Below, piece by piece: positions 36,721 to 48,499 of a stretch of DNA of 64,000 bases. Position numbers and translations under genes: made by a program. Where the stretch lies: positions 136,350,692-136,414,691 of the forward strand of contig JBAIZL010000001.1 in NCBI GenBank assembly GCA_036971475.1. The letters run 5' to 3'. Position 1 is the stretch's first letter. Every line of letters begins with the position of its first letter. The stretch comes from Prosapia bicincta. Taxonomy: Eukaryota > Arthropoda > Insecta > Hemiptera > Cercopidae. Under the pieces are notes generated by a model. That model was not told the origin of the DNA. It was given only the letters and a program-made list of their open reading frames with translations, and searched no databases.

Positions 36721-37379
36721 TCTAAATGTTATTTTTAAAAATTCGTAAACAATGGATAAATACAAGAACACGAAGAGCGACTGCAACCGCGTAAAGTTGA
36801 ACCGCCAAATCGTAAGATAGAGCTACATGTGTTAAAACTGTACTTCAATGATGCATTAGCTTATCGTTGTGTCGTGTTTCTGGGAATGTTACGACATTTC
36901 CTCCCTGGGCCGTGGACGGTGACTCAATTCTATGGAAAGTAATGATATTAAAATTGCAACAGTAACACTCACACATTTCCTGTAATATCCTGCTTCGTTC
37001 TTCGAAGACAGACCCATCAGGGATGTTACAGGTTCTCAGGTAAAACTACTTTTACACAACCTGCAGCAAACATATGAGTTGTATTTTCCTGGGTCAACAA
37101 TACAAACTCATTACAGAATTTAATAGATTGTGAAATTCTATATAGAATTATATAGAAGATATATTACCATACAATAGATTTTATAAGTCTTAAAATAAAT
37201 TCACAAATATAGTTAAAATTTCAAATAGCTCTTTAGTGAAATATATTGGTCAGGTTGTCTCGACAGTTGATGGTCTGTAGGACCTTTTTTATACTGGAGG
37301 CTTGGATCGAATCCGACCAGTAAAAATAATAAGAGAATGAACTCTTAGTACAAGCCCGTTACGGAACACATTATATTAC
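36721..37379. other. Region present in copy 3 but missing from copy 4
   Basis: No gene recognised. In the 56-kb copy, block Y runs straight into X, so this segment and the following 2 kb are absent there. Confidence 0.5.
37245..37330 (+). repeat. tRNA-like SINE remnant
   Basis: Contains GGATCGAATCC (37,304-37,314), one base from the consensus Pol III B box, preceded by an anticodon-stem-like GGTCTGTAGGACC. The A box is unclear and there is no obvious tail, so it is most likely a decayed SINE head. Confidence 0.35.
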
Positions 37380-37986
37380 GTATAAACATATTTTGCCGCT
37401 TTGCCAAAATAACCCCGCTGTTCCGACAATAACTCTGTTTCTATGCTGCTGTTTTTATAGACCACTCGTTGATTCACAACTCCTTAGCGCCCATTTTAAT
37501 TACCTGTCTTTAATTACCTGGTTTTTTTCACACTCTGGCGAGCGCACACACACACACACACATAAAATTAAATAAGTAATTAATTTTAAAATCTAGAAAA
37601 TACCCATACAGATTTCAAATAATCAATAAATGTAATCATTTTTAAACATATGACAAGAAATATTTGTTGGTTACTTGTCAGCGTTTAAGTCGCTTTACAA
37701 AAACTAAATTACGAGAGGGTCAAATTTAAAAAAAAAATTCTTTTAGTAGTTTGTGCGTGTAAAGTTATGGAAGTGAGGCTCTGTAAATGTACTCCACCTC
37801 TACTTCTTGACTTCATCAAGTTTTGTTCACAACACTCTATGAAAATGTCTTTAAACTGTGACATAAATAAATGTCAGACAGCGATATCTTGTAGGCAAAA
37901 CAGTAACAATTCTTCGTTGTATTTTATATATATTGGCACATACACGCACACACGCACACACAAACACACACTCACTCAGATACATA

Positions 37987-38033
<47 letters not shown>

Positions 38034-38899
38034 AAACACATACACAATTTTCCATTTATGTTCATTGTTAAGCAAGTGGATTTATAAACATTGCTATTTA
38101 CATGACTTTTGGTTCGTAGTTTCGCGGCGATTGGTATGAATGATTATGGACGCAATGAACTGTTTCAATAGATACGTATTGAGAATGTAATTAGGGTAAG
38201 GACCTAAAAACCTTTTGGAGACATTATAAAGAAGTCGTGGCACCATCTGTCCACGCGATTCTGAATTAGCCTTTTCTCTACACGGGCCCTAAGGAAGTAT
38301 TCCTGTTACACTTCCTATGTAATACAGAAGATATGGAAGGTTTTATGAAGTCAGTTAATACTAAGGAAAGTTTATAACGATCCTCTGGAACAGGAAATAA
38401 GAAGAAAAGTTATGAGGTCACGTGGACAGGGTAGCTTGCGTGACGCACACCTAGCCTCCACTCTACTGATTGAAGTTTTCTACCACTATACAATTATAAA
38501 ATTAAAATCAGGACCTAATCTTATACAGTAAGATATAACCTGAATATATACCGTATAATGGACTGTTACTTGGTGTGGGTAAATAGCACATTTATAAAAT
38601 TAACAGTTAATGGGGACAGATTGCCTCCTATACTGGCTTTTCTTTGTTTGCTTTTATCCTGCTCGTAGATAAATAAATATATAAGTATTATTTATATATT
38701 TCTCTAATTTATACAAAACACGTCATAAGTGGTGCATAAATGATTACCTGATGAGGTTAGTATTATTTTTAAATCCCACATATATAATTATAGCATCCAC
38801 AGCTTATAATTATATATTAGGTCAGATATGTCGGATGTTGCATTGCGGAAATATAATATACGTTCGATTTTATTACAACGTTAAGGTCGAGCTTTATAG
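37380..38899 (-). repeat. Distal right arm (reversed copy of 27,061-29,730)
   Basis: Carries (CA)n at 37,542-37,562 and 37,939-38,040. Open frames of Thr-His repeats arise only from the microsatellite. No gene. Confidence 0.65.
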
Positions 38900-40509
38900 A
38901 TGTTCGTTATTAAATAGTTTCAGGACGCTAAGTGAAAGAGAATGGGGGTGTTTCATGTTCGTCGCTTTTGTTGGACCTTTGCAAACAGGAGCTTTCTGAG
39001 TGGAGATAGCCCAAGAACTATAGTGAATATCTGCGGGGCGGTGACGTAATGCGAGGCCAAAGACGTTTTTGTGTTTTGACTGTCTTGGCAAATGTAATTG
39101 CACAATGTACGCTTTCTTACTTTATAGTATGTAACGGGATAAATAAAACTTTCTAGTTATTTGTAATAACTATATAATTGCATTCTACATGTCTGATGTT
39201 ATGTCTGGGAGGACAGGGAGACACGGTATCTGAACCTTAAGTGTCCTTGCTTTCTAACCCGATCACACGAAGTTTTTAATTTTAAGGTTACTCATAGAGA
39301 CCTTTAGACGGATCATAACACTGTAGGATTACGGATTGGGAATATAAAGGGTGGAGTGTGCGACGATGCGTGTCTCTGCTATCAATCACGTGACTGTTAT
39401 TCCAAGGTTCAGGATGTGGAATAGAGACTCGGAGGTATATGATATAGTAAAGGATTGCATGTTTGATGTAGACTTGGGGTGTGTTATGCTCTCTAGCCGC
39501 TACAAGAGAATGAAATTCTATCACAGTAAAACGTTATCCTAGATGTGAAACATTGAAGAAAGTGAATCTGTTTATTGACCAAGAAATAATTGTTTCTAAA
39601 TTATGAGTTGCAAATTATTTTAAAAATCAAAAAATTTAAATAAATCTTCGAAATATAGGATGAATAATTTCAGAATAATATACAGTAATAAGTAAACATA
39701 AGAGAGATGGGAAACCATAAAAAATACAATACCCTAGTGATATGAGGATATTTAGACACATAAAGTAAATGCTAAAAGTATTTGTTGTATATACGAACGA
39801 CGTTTATAAACGTCTAATACATAAAGTTATTCAGTTATTACACGAGGTTTAGTTTCAAGGAATAACTACATACATTGTAACTACATATTTATTCATTTTA
39901 AAATTAGTTATTTTCAAATGAACGACCATTTTTAAGAGAAGAGTTTCTCAACAGCTGTAATGATGAAATGATTAGATATTAATACAGTAATAGTTTTTAA
40001 TTGTAAAATATCGGAGCCAGTTGGAAGCACGGTGCAGGTCGATGAGGTTAAACCACTCCACGCATGGCCAACCTTCTCACTCGCAGATTTCCACTTCTCT
40101 GATTAAGCAATTCAGTCAGATACTTACCCAACCCTTTGTATTTGTCTTAATGTATAAATTGACTGGCATTATCTTGGTTACAGTAAACAGCCAGCCAATT
40201 ATTGCTTTTATTAATTTTGTTTGTTTTATTAATCAAAATTAAAGATAAAATTATATCTTTTTTCCATCTTCACCTTAAGCCACTAACTTACATTTTCAAA
40301 TATATACGTACTTCCGTAAGGTAGCACTTAGTTGATTTCGAACAAGGAAGACAGATTCTAGTAGTATCCCACTGTTAACATAAACCCATTATGTACCACT
40401 TTGGACGAGTGGAACGCGAATAAGTTGTTGAATATTCATAAAGTAAAATAATAATATGGTTTTCTTTTTTTCTTTGTCCCAGCGATTTAAGAAAAGCACT
40501 TTCTACTAG

Positions 40510-40512
<3 letters not shown>
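38900..40512 (-). repeat. Block X, copy 2 (reversed)
   Basis: Reversed copy of 25,100-27,060. The BEL target site is damaged here: sequence around 39,795-39,815 departs from the intact version seen at 26,131. Confidence 0.85.
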
Positions 40513-40571
<59 letters not shown>

Positions 40572-40589
40572 GTATACATATATACATAC

Positions 40590-40639
<50 letters not shown>

Positions 40640-40640
40640 A
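40513..40640. repeat. (TA)n tract beside PLE-2
   Basis: Two long TA runs around TACATAGTATACATATATAC, immediately left of PLE-2. Confidence 0.95.
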
Positions 40641-40648
40641 ATTTAATA

Positions 40649-41277
40649 TATTTCAAAAACAAGAATACTTTAAATGAATATATTTATTCGAAGATTTTCG
40701 CCGATAAAATAGTACCAGCATCTTCAGGGAAATAAATTTCCAAAATTTCCTGTTTCAAATATATTCATTTTTAATCCTTTATTTAATTCTTTTATTAATT
40801 TAATATTTTCTATTTCTGGAAACTCCTGTCATTATTAATACAATGCATAATTTGATTTGTGTATGTTTGGTTTGACATAAGCGTTTAAATGTTCGTTGTA
40901 TCTTTCTTTTAATTTCTTTTTTGTTTGTCCTACATATAATTTATGACAAGTTTGACATTTTATAATATATACTCCATTTCTTTCGTGCATTAAGTATAAA
41001 GCATTTCTTTATAAGCATAAAGTTAAAGACAAATTATTCGATGAACAAATTCAAGTGAGATCAAGGCACCAAACTATTTATAAAGTCATTGATGTTATAG
41101 AAAAAATTACATAAAATGCAATACTTATAAACATATGATTCTTTGTAGTACATATGATTTTTATTTTTGTAAAAATATTTTGTTAGATAAATATTTTCCT
41201 GAAGATGCTGGTTCTATTTTATCGGCGAAAAGCTTTGAATAAATATATTCATTAAAAGTATTCTTGTTTTTGAAATA
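40649..41277. mobile_element. Penelope-like element PLE-2: inverted pair of 3' ends
   Basis: Outer arms 40,649-40,734 and 41,192-41,277 form an 86-bp inverted repeat with 5 mismatches. Each arm encodes the PLE C-terminal FPEDAG motif, reading outward. The left copy is minus strand with a GIY-YIG domain; the right copy is plus strand and starts further 3' (KDKLFDEQIQ). Two 5'-truncated copies are therefore joined head to head near 41,000, each with its 3' end against a (TA)n tract. Confidence 0.8.
40840..40993 (-). pseudogene. PLE-2 GIY-YIG endonuclease fragment
   Basis: Minus-strand reading shows GVYIIKC, TCHKLYVGQTKKKL and ERYNEHLNAY, the cysteine-bearing GIY-YIG nuclease of Penelope elements. 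RT is absent and a stop follows shortly after, so this is a truncated relic. It keeps the arginine that PLE-1 lost. Confidence 0.8.
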
Positions 41278-41351
41278 TTTTTAATTTATTAACTATATTA
41301 CAAGAAAACATATCACCATATTTAATATATATATACATATAAATATACAAG

Positions 41352-41354
<3 letters not shown>

Positions 41355-41411
<57 letters not shown>
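41355..41411. repeat. (TA)n tract between PLE-2 and the mariner
   Basis: About 57 bp of TA repeat. The mariner sequence begins directly after it. Confidence 0.95.
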
Positions 41412-41414
<3 letters not shown>

Positions 41415-42460
41415 TATAACAGGTGGTAGTGTTAAAACGGTCGTAACCCCTGAGAACGTTGATCGTGTGCGGGAAGCGTTAGTGAGAAGGCCTCGAAAAT
41501 CGGCAAGACGACACAGCTTAGAACTTGTGCTTAGTGATCGATCAGTGAGAAGAATTTTGAAAAACGAACTTCATTACCATCCGTACAAAATGCAGGTAGT
41601 CCAAGCTCTCAAACCTCAAGATTTCAACAGCCGGCTACGCTTTTGTCAACAAATGTTAAATGTTATCGAGCAAGATGAAGAGCGAGTTCATAACATGTGA
41701 ATAAGTGACGAGGCGCACTTTCACCTTAGTGGATTCGTTAATAAACAAAATTTCCGGTATTGGTGCGCAGATAACCCACACAATCCTCATGAACATCCTC
41801 TCCACTCAGAAAAAGTTACTGTGTGGTGCGCTATGTCATCTCGAGGAATAATTTGACATTTCTTTTTCGAAAGTGAAAACTGCAACAGCGTGACAGTAAA
41901 CTCTCAACGTTATGCGGACATTTTAGTAACTTTTGCACTACCCGCACTTGATGAATACGTGGATGAAGTCACTTTGTTTCAGCAAGACGGTGCTACTAGT
42001 CATACCGCTAAAATCGCTTTAGATTTGTTGAGGCCTGCATTTCCCGGCCGTGTGATTAGCAAAAATGGTGATATCCCTTGGCCTGCTCGTTCACCAGACT
42101 TAACAGCACCTGATTTTTTTCTTTGGGGGTACTTAAAATCGAAAGTTTATTTGGGTAACTAACCGAGAACTAAGAACGAGTTGAAGGAGCGCATTCAACA
42201 AGAGATAGACAGAATTCCGTTGGATATGCTACGCACAGTTATGGCCAGCTTTTGCGCCAGACTTCGAGAATGCATAGGAAACCGAGGGAGACATCTTGCT
42301 AGCACCATTTTCAAAAAATAATACGTGAGTGAAATTTTTTAATTGTAACACTAATTTCCACTAGTGTGCTATAAATTTCGGTTAATAAATGAAATGAATA
42401 CCCATAACTTTTTTTTTTGCAAGTTATTCCAATCTTCCCGTTTCACTACCGCACCCCGTG
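41412..42460 (+). mobile_element. Tc1/mariner DD41D element, 5'-truncated
   Basis: Transposase remnant plus 3' flank, ending with CACTACCGCACCCCGTGTA (a plausible terminal repeat end) against (TA)n/(CA)n repeats at 42,461. The first helix-turn-helix and the left terminal repeat are missing. Mariners target TA, which fits the surroundings. The left arm of the palindrome lacks this element. Confidence 0.8.
41418..42321 (+). pseudogene. DD41D mariner transposase, three nonsense codons
   Basis: Cut-and-paste transposase; the surviving part is the second DNA-binding helix region and the catalytic domain. One frame runs from about 41,418 to TAA at 42,319-42,321 without a frameshift. Internal stops are at 41,698-41,700 (TGA), 41,854-41,856 (TGA) and 42,160-42,162 (TAA). 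Catalytic residues are present: SDEAHF (GAC at 41,707), QQDGATSHTA (GAC at 41,986) and PDFFLWG (GAT at 42,112). There are 41 residues between the second and third aspartates, hence DD41D as in the rosa-like group. Inactive because of the stops and the missing N-terminus. Confidence 0.9.
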
Positions 42461-42469
42461 TATATATAC

Positions 42470-42481
42470 ATACACACACAC

Positions 42482-42563
<82 letters not shown>
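42470..42563. repeat. (CA)n-(TA)n microsatellite right of the mariner
   Basis: CA repeat 42,470-42,520 followed by TA repeat 42,521-42,563. Then the reversed left-arm sequence resumes. Confidence 0.95.
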
Positions 42564-42567
<4 letters not shown>

Positions 42568-42569
42568 TT

Positions 42570-44760
42570 ATTTATATATCAGTGCTTCTCTAGGTTGACA
42601 AAAGAACATAGAAACGTATTCTATATCTAGTTATATGTTCTTCTTTACTTTTACTAATCAATAGGTTTTGGTAATTTTATATGGTCTCTATGGTTATTAT
42701 TTATTTGTTTCTTTTTCCTGGAGGTTGTAAATGTCTCTTGGTTTCGGGCTTTAAGAAACTCGCTATTGTGTATTTATATTCTCGAAATTTAAAATTAGTA
42801 TTTGGTAATAAAGTATTGCAATAATGCACTACCTACTAAACGCCTACGTAACTCTTCTCACGTGTTTGGGACCACGTGTAACACCTTCTAATATTATTGT
42901 TTACATGAGGTAGTCAACAAATTATAACCACAAAACAAAACCTAATCAATAATAAAATATATTTTTAGTTAACACATTCCCACTTACTTTTCGTACAAAC
43001 AACCAGACCAGACTTCAGGACGATACTCCTGTGTTTTCGCTCTAGATAAGTTTAAAGTTCGTCAATCGTGACTCATACTTCTACAAGGACAAAGAGCTTA
43101 CTTTTGCACCAAAGCGTAGAACATTATATATCCATAATAAGGCGAACATACCTCTATCTAATCGTTAAGAGGGTTGAGGTAGAGAAATTTTCTTCTTTTA
43201 AACACGTCAGGATGAAGGTGGTAACAAGTCGGTTTACATATTTCTCTTGGTCGATTTCTAAACATCTGACTACTTCAGGATATTATTTTGAAGATATTAT
43301 TCCAGATATAAAATTTCATTACCACACGATATGTAACCCCTGTATTAAATACCGGGGTACAGGGAAATCTGCAATGATCTAGTGAATGTTAAGAGATTTT
43401 GAAAGACTTTTCAACTCTATACAATTTAAAATGGTAACTCTTTCTAAAATGACTTATAAACGGTATTGCATTTGCTAAGCATTGCACGTGCACAGATTGA
43501 CACAAAGACAACTTCTTGTACCTCCGTGAATCCTTACTCTAACTGTTGTATCTCATTAATCAAAGTCTGGATGTTTTTACAGATTGCTTAAGTGTCAAGT
43601 TTAGCCGAGATAAGCTTTCGGAATTTCGCAACACATTTAGTTAATTACGTAAGCGAACGAGTTGTCGCGCGCTATCTGTTACGGAAACCTGAAACTATTT
43701 TCATAAAGTAAAACACCTTAGTTTTGAGTCATTGAAAGTTAAATTAACTTCCATCTTTCATCTTTTAAGAGAGCTTGTCGCTGTGACGTGCCTGGAATCG
43801 TACAGTTCTGTCTCTACACAGAGAGTTTGGTGATGTCCACAAAACTGGTTTCATCTTTTTATGTATACTCCCACGTGCTTTACAGTTTTATCATTGTCCA
43901 AGGTTAACTTTGAATTTTGGTGAAATCATTAGTTTTATTATTAAACTTTAATTGTTTTCAAAATATGTTTTGTTGGATACAAAAAAGTTTTTTTTTTTTA
44001 AAGATAAAAGTTGTAAATTCACTTACATGGTATAACTATTGATTGAAACAAGATATACTTCTGCCCTTTCATACAAGCATTTTTAGTTCTTCAACCACTC
44101 CTTAAGCGTTTATACACCTAGCTTTACCACGGGAGAGAGAGAATCTACCTCAAGTACAAGCTGCCATGCGATGCTATAATTTCCTTTCCTACTCTAAGGC
44201 AGGACTTCATTCTGTTTTTTATTAGTCCCACCCAATTGCATTTACTCCTATATAAAGAGTAGGTCACTCTGCGCACCTAAACCATAATATATCCTGTTCT
44301 AGGGGGATTTATGTATCTGTCGTATACCTCCGCATATATTGCAGGTATTCTTGTCCTTTACTATTCAGGCAAGAATTTTTTATTTTAGCTTAAAAATGCA
44401 TAACCTTAAAAATGTAAATATCTCACAAATAAACTAGCATCTCTTGTAAGTATTGTATAAATTTAAAAATATATATACTCTACTAAGTAAATTGTAGCTT
44501 GCTTTATTTTAAATCATAAAATATGCGTCTTTTATAGACCAGGTAATGTGTATTACAGGACGATATAACCTTGTCTTTTAAACGGCCTAGAAGACAGCTT
44601 TTTCATAAGTGTATTAACCAACAAATTTGGCGCGTAAGTATCCACCAAGAGTTAATACCAAGTGAGCCTAGAATAAAAGCTATGTCATCAGTTTAATTTG
44701 CATATAAATGCATCCCACTAAATAACGTTATCCAATGCTTTGTTCAACACCCGGTTCCCG
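42570..44760 (-). repeat. Block G/H, reversed copy
   Basis: Reversed counterpart of 23,030-24,960. It includes the paired E-boxes and GAGTAGGTCACTCTGCGCAC at 44,260. Confidence 0.8.
42859..42878. promoter_or_regulatory. Paired CACGTG E-boxes, H copy 3
   Basis: CACGTG at 42,859 and 42,873, same phasing as at 10,320 and 24,714, reversed orientation. Confidence 0.45.
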
Positions 44761-45260
44761 TCTGGAAGCCAGGCGCTTACGTATTTATACGGCGAGTTTT
44801 CTGAACGGGAACATAAATTGACCTAAAGTCATTCCAACAAAAGATTTAAAAGGAGAAAACGTAACCTGAGAGGCTAGAGAAACGCAAAGGACCGTTTTAT
44901 GCACCCACTTACAGTTAGTGGAACAATACAATTGTTCCCTGGTCATTTTGACGTAATGAGATCCGACTATAGAGCCATCTGTATTGTCGAGAACTCTCTC
45001 ACGCACGCCAGTTTTCTTGAAATATCTAAAAGTTGCTAACATTGTTCGGATATCTGTAAGAATTTACCAGAACATTGTTTGCCCTAAGAAAGGAGAATGT
45101 TACATTGTTTGAAGGTTTTGTCAAACCTTAGTTTACAACTCTCGTAAACAATCTCGAAGCACACTGTGACATACCATAAAAAAAGGGATTGCAATTTTAA
45201 GATAGGTTGTACATTTCCTACCAAGTGTCTTGTGACATTTCCGAGATAATTGTTTCACGG

Positions 45261-45274
45261 GTTACCATGGTAAC
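45261..45274. promoter_or_regulatory. Perfect X-box palindrome, F copy 3
   Basis: The same 14 bp as at 4,376, in reversed F. Confidence 0.5.
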
Positions 45275-46429
45275 TGGAATAAAGCATTAGAGCATAACGA
45301 AACGCCGATCCTAGTACTCTGAAATCATTTAGTAAAAACATTTTACATTCTACAGAAATCAATAATAACTTGCTTGGTGAAGTTCGAGCCTAACGTTTAG
45401 TCGAGATGATGAAGTGAAATTAAAACTAGTTACTACTACCCAAAGCAATAACATTGGGGTGGCCGCTACAATATCTCAGGCTCCCAGGTGCTTACGTATT
45501 TATACGGGGAGTTTTATGCACGCACTTACAGTCGGTGGAACAACACAATGGATCAGGGGCCATTTTAACGTAATGAGATCCGACTATAGAGCCCTCTATA
45601 ATGTCGAGAACTCTTTCACTCACGCAAGGGATCGCATCAGTACGCAGCCGATATTCCACAGTAATTTGTCAAGTACTATTATATAAAGCATGCTCATCAG
45701 GCTGTAGCTACACGCGTATATTGTGGATAGCTGCAGGAGTTTGTTTAAAGATAAATGACGTTTAGGGTAATAGTAACGCGCTCTACTCAGGAACGGACGG
45801 GGAAATATGTCTGGTTCGTTTTCTTACACTAGTTGCCTTTTAACGTGATTAAGCCAGAACTGTCGTCCCCAAGGGTCTCCCAGAGTATGGAGGATTTAGG
45901 CGTGATTCCTCTTCAAGTTTGTTTAAACGGTGGCGCACGCGTGTAAACTTTCACGTAGTACGACCACAGCCAGATAGAATTCATCTACCTACACACTCTT
46001 ACCGTAACTGGGGTTTTTCTACTTTTATCATTTTCTAGAAGTAGTAACTAAAATTACAGCTCATCAATTTCTTCGAGATAGATTATTTATTGTTAATCTG
46101 ATGATCAAACTGAAAACTTTGTAGTAAAACAATGAAATGGTACAATTATTAAGAAATGTTTTCAACTCCAACTCGTTTTCTTGAAATATCTAAAAGTTGC
46201 AAACATTCTTTTGAAATCACTAAGAATTTACCAGAACATTTTTTATTCTAAGAAAGGGCAGCATTACTTTGTTTGAAGTCTTTGTCAACCCTTAGTTTAC
46301 AACCCTCGTAAACAATCTCGAAGCACAATGTGACATAACATAAAACAAAGTGAATTGTATTTTAAAGATAGGTTGTGCATTTCGTACCAAGTGTCTTGTG
46401 ACAGCTTAGAGGAGAGAATTGTTTCACTG

Positions 46430-46443
46430 GTTACCATGGTAAC
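46430..46443. promoter_or_regulatory. Perfect X-box palindrome, F copy 4
   Basis: The same 14 bp in the second reversed F copy. Confidence 0.5.
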
Positions 46444-46769
46444 TGGAATAATGAAAGCATTTGAGCATAACGATACGACGATACTCTGAAATCATTTAGT
46501 AAGAACATTTTAAATTCTACAGAAATCAATAATAGCTTGCTTGGTTGAGTTCGAGCTTAACATTTAGGCGAGTTGACGAAACAAAATTGAAACTTTTTAC
46601 TACTACCCAAAGCAATAACATTGCAGTGGACGGTACAATTACTCCGGCTCCCAATATCACTTTCAAAGGAAAATCCTACACAGTATTTCTGAAATATTAC
46701 CATCTCACTGTTTGCTTCTAGCACAACAATGGTAAAACCATTTCATCCTCTTGACTTTAGTGAAAGTAA

Positions 46770-48480
46770 ACAGAAAAATTCCTTTTCCCACGCAGATCTT
46801 TTCTGTTACCAACTGATTGATTTAGGCCAAAGTTATTTTCACAAATTCTTTGTTTTTTTTGGCAACACCCCTCATTACATTTTCCAGATGCGCTGACATA
46901 TATAGTTTTCATACACATCTATTATCCTCGACAGACAACCAAGAATGTCGCGAGACTTTCGTTTATCTTTTTGCCGAGTATGGTAATGATATGTAACATA
47001 TATTTTGTTTATTAATAATGGAATGCTCTGTATTTATCAAGCATAGGCTTTAACGTGGTAACATCAACATTACAAAGGCTTATTTTGTAACACATTTTAA
47101 ATATTAAAGTGGTGGCGAGTAAGCTTTTGTTAATACTCAATCAATAAATATAGCTGTGTAAGAAAGGATTGTATACATGTGAATAGCAATAGTGACGCAA
47201 GACAAATTTCATTACACGTGATGACAGTAGCTGTGTAAGGAAAGATTGAATATACATGTTATTAGCAATAGTTGTATAATAAAAATTGTGTACTTGTGAA
47301 TAGCAATAGCTGTGTAATAAAAAATTGCATTACACTTGAATATCAGCGAATAACCGTGAATAACAATAGCTAAATAAGAAAAGATTGTATTCATGTGAAT
47401 ATCAGTAGATGTGTAAATAAAGATTGTATACACATGTGAATAGCAATAGCTGTGTAAGAAAATATTGCACTACACTTGAATAGCAATGGCTTTGTAATAA
47501 AATATTGTATTACATGTGAATAACAGTAGCTATGTAATAAAAGATTGCATTACACTTAAATAAGAGTAGCTGTGTACTAGTAAATAACAATTTTTGTACA
47601 GCTGCTGAACATGTACAATAGACGCTACAGAGGAAACAAAAAATGAGACTGTACATCCTACATAAAACTGTCACCAGCAACTGTTGCTACGTCAGGTATT
47701 ATAAGAACTGTGTAAGTTGGAGTAAGCTAGGAACGAGATACATTAATTGTGTCTGAGGAATATTAAATATAAAGCAAATCTTCTGTTTTACAGTTAGTTG
47801 CAGTGTAAAGACTGAAGTGACACCTGAGTTTGGATTGACATAGTTTTGTAATAGTTAACTCAAGTAACTTAACGTTATTAAGCTGTTAATAATTTGTTTA
47901 CAACTTAATACATTATTTCCTAATGTGTTTATGTTTAAAGAGCTATATAGTCAATTTGCTTTTAAGTCAAACGTTCTTTGTCAAAAAGTAATTTTTGTTG
48001 CTTCAAGATTATCCGAGTCTCTAAAGCAAAATGGATTATAATAACACTGGGAATGGATGATTACATATTCATAACATGAACACATAAATCCAAAGAGAAT
48101 GTGGAGGCGTTAAGGTCCATCTATAATTACGACACATACATTCAGTAAGATTTAAATGGTTGATTTTCCGGAAAATAATTTTACCTTTTTTAGTACTAAC
48201 TATGATTTGGTATCCCTCCGTTTTAACATAGTAAGTAGTAACGCGATAACCATAAGCATTGCGCTCAGTATATTTATTGTACTCTATGTCCACATCCCTA
48301 TACTGACTATTAGGATTTATATTTCTACTATATTCCATTATGTCTTTGCTATTTCCAACAGCACAATATACCTGCAATTCCTGTTGTTTGTATTTCAGAT
48401 ACATAATAATATAGTTCTAATGTAATGAAATAATTTAATTAAATATTCTATCCTTTGCATGTGTACTTTGTCGCTTAATA
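46770..48480 (-). repeat. Block E and neighbours, reversed copy
   Basis: Mirrors 19,166-22,190: shared segment 46,770-47,070, degenerate minisatellite 47,150-47,580, E leader 47,580-47,770, then 47,800-48,480. It lacks the possible solo LTR found in the left arm. The 111- and 89-codon frames near 48,069-48,425 are in opposite strands of the same repeat and have no family signature. Confidence 0.7.
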
Positions 48481-48499
48481 TAACTACCAACAAGCTTAC

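Larger units (their letters stand above)
44770..46700 (-). repeat. Block F, two reversed copies in tandem
   Basis: 45,041-45,470 and 46,180-46,630 are paralogous to each other and to 22,450-22,760. A further segment, 45,490-45,640, repeats 44,775-45,005. 45,780-46,120 matches 4,690-5,030. The left arm has only one copy, so duplication happened in this arm or a copy was lost in the other. Confidence 0.75.

Noticed and set aside
37767..38139. Thr-His and Cys-Val repeat frames
   Set aside because: Translations of a (CA)n microsatellite.
40375..40662. Tyr-Ile repeat frames
   Set aside because: Translations of (TA)n tracts.
43068..43382. 104-codon frame resembling the minus-strand frame at 24,235-24,519
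   Set aside because: Both are in the inverted G/H block, and the 9.5-10.0-kb copy is not open; a shared frame is expected from recent duplication.
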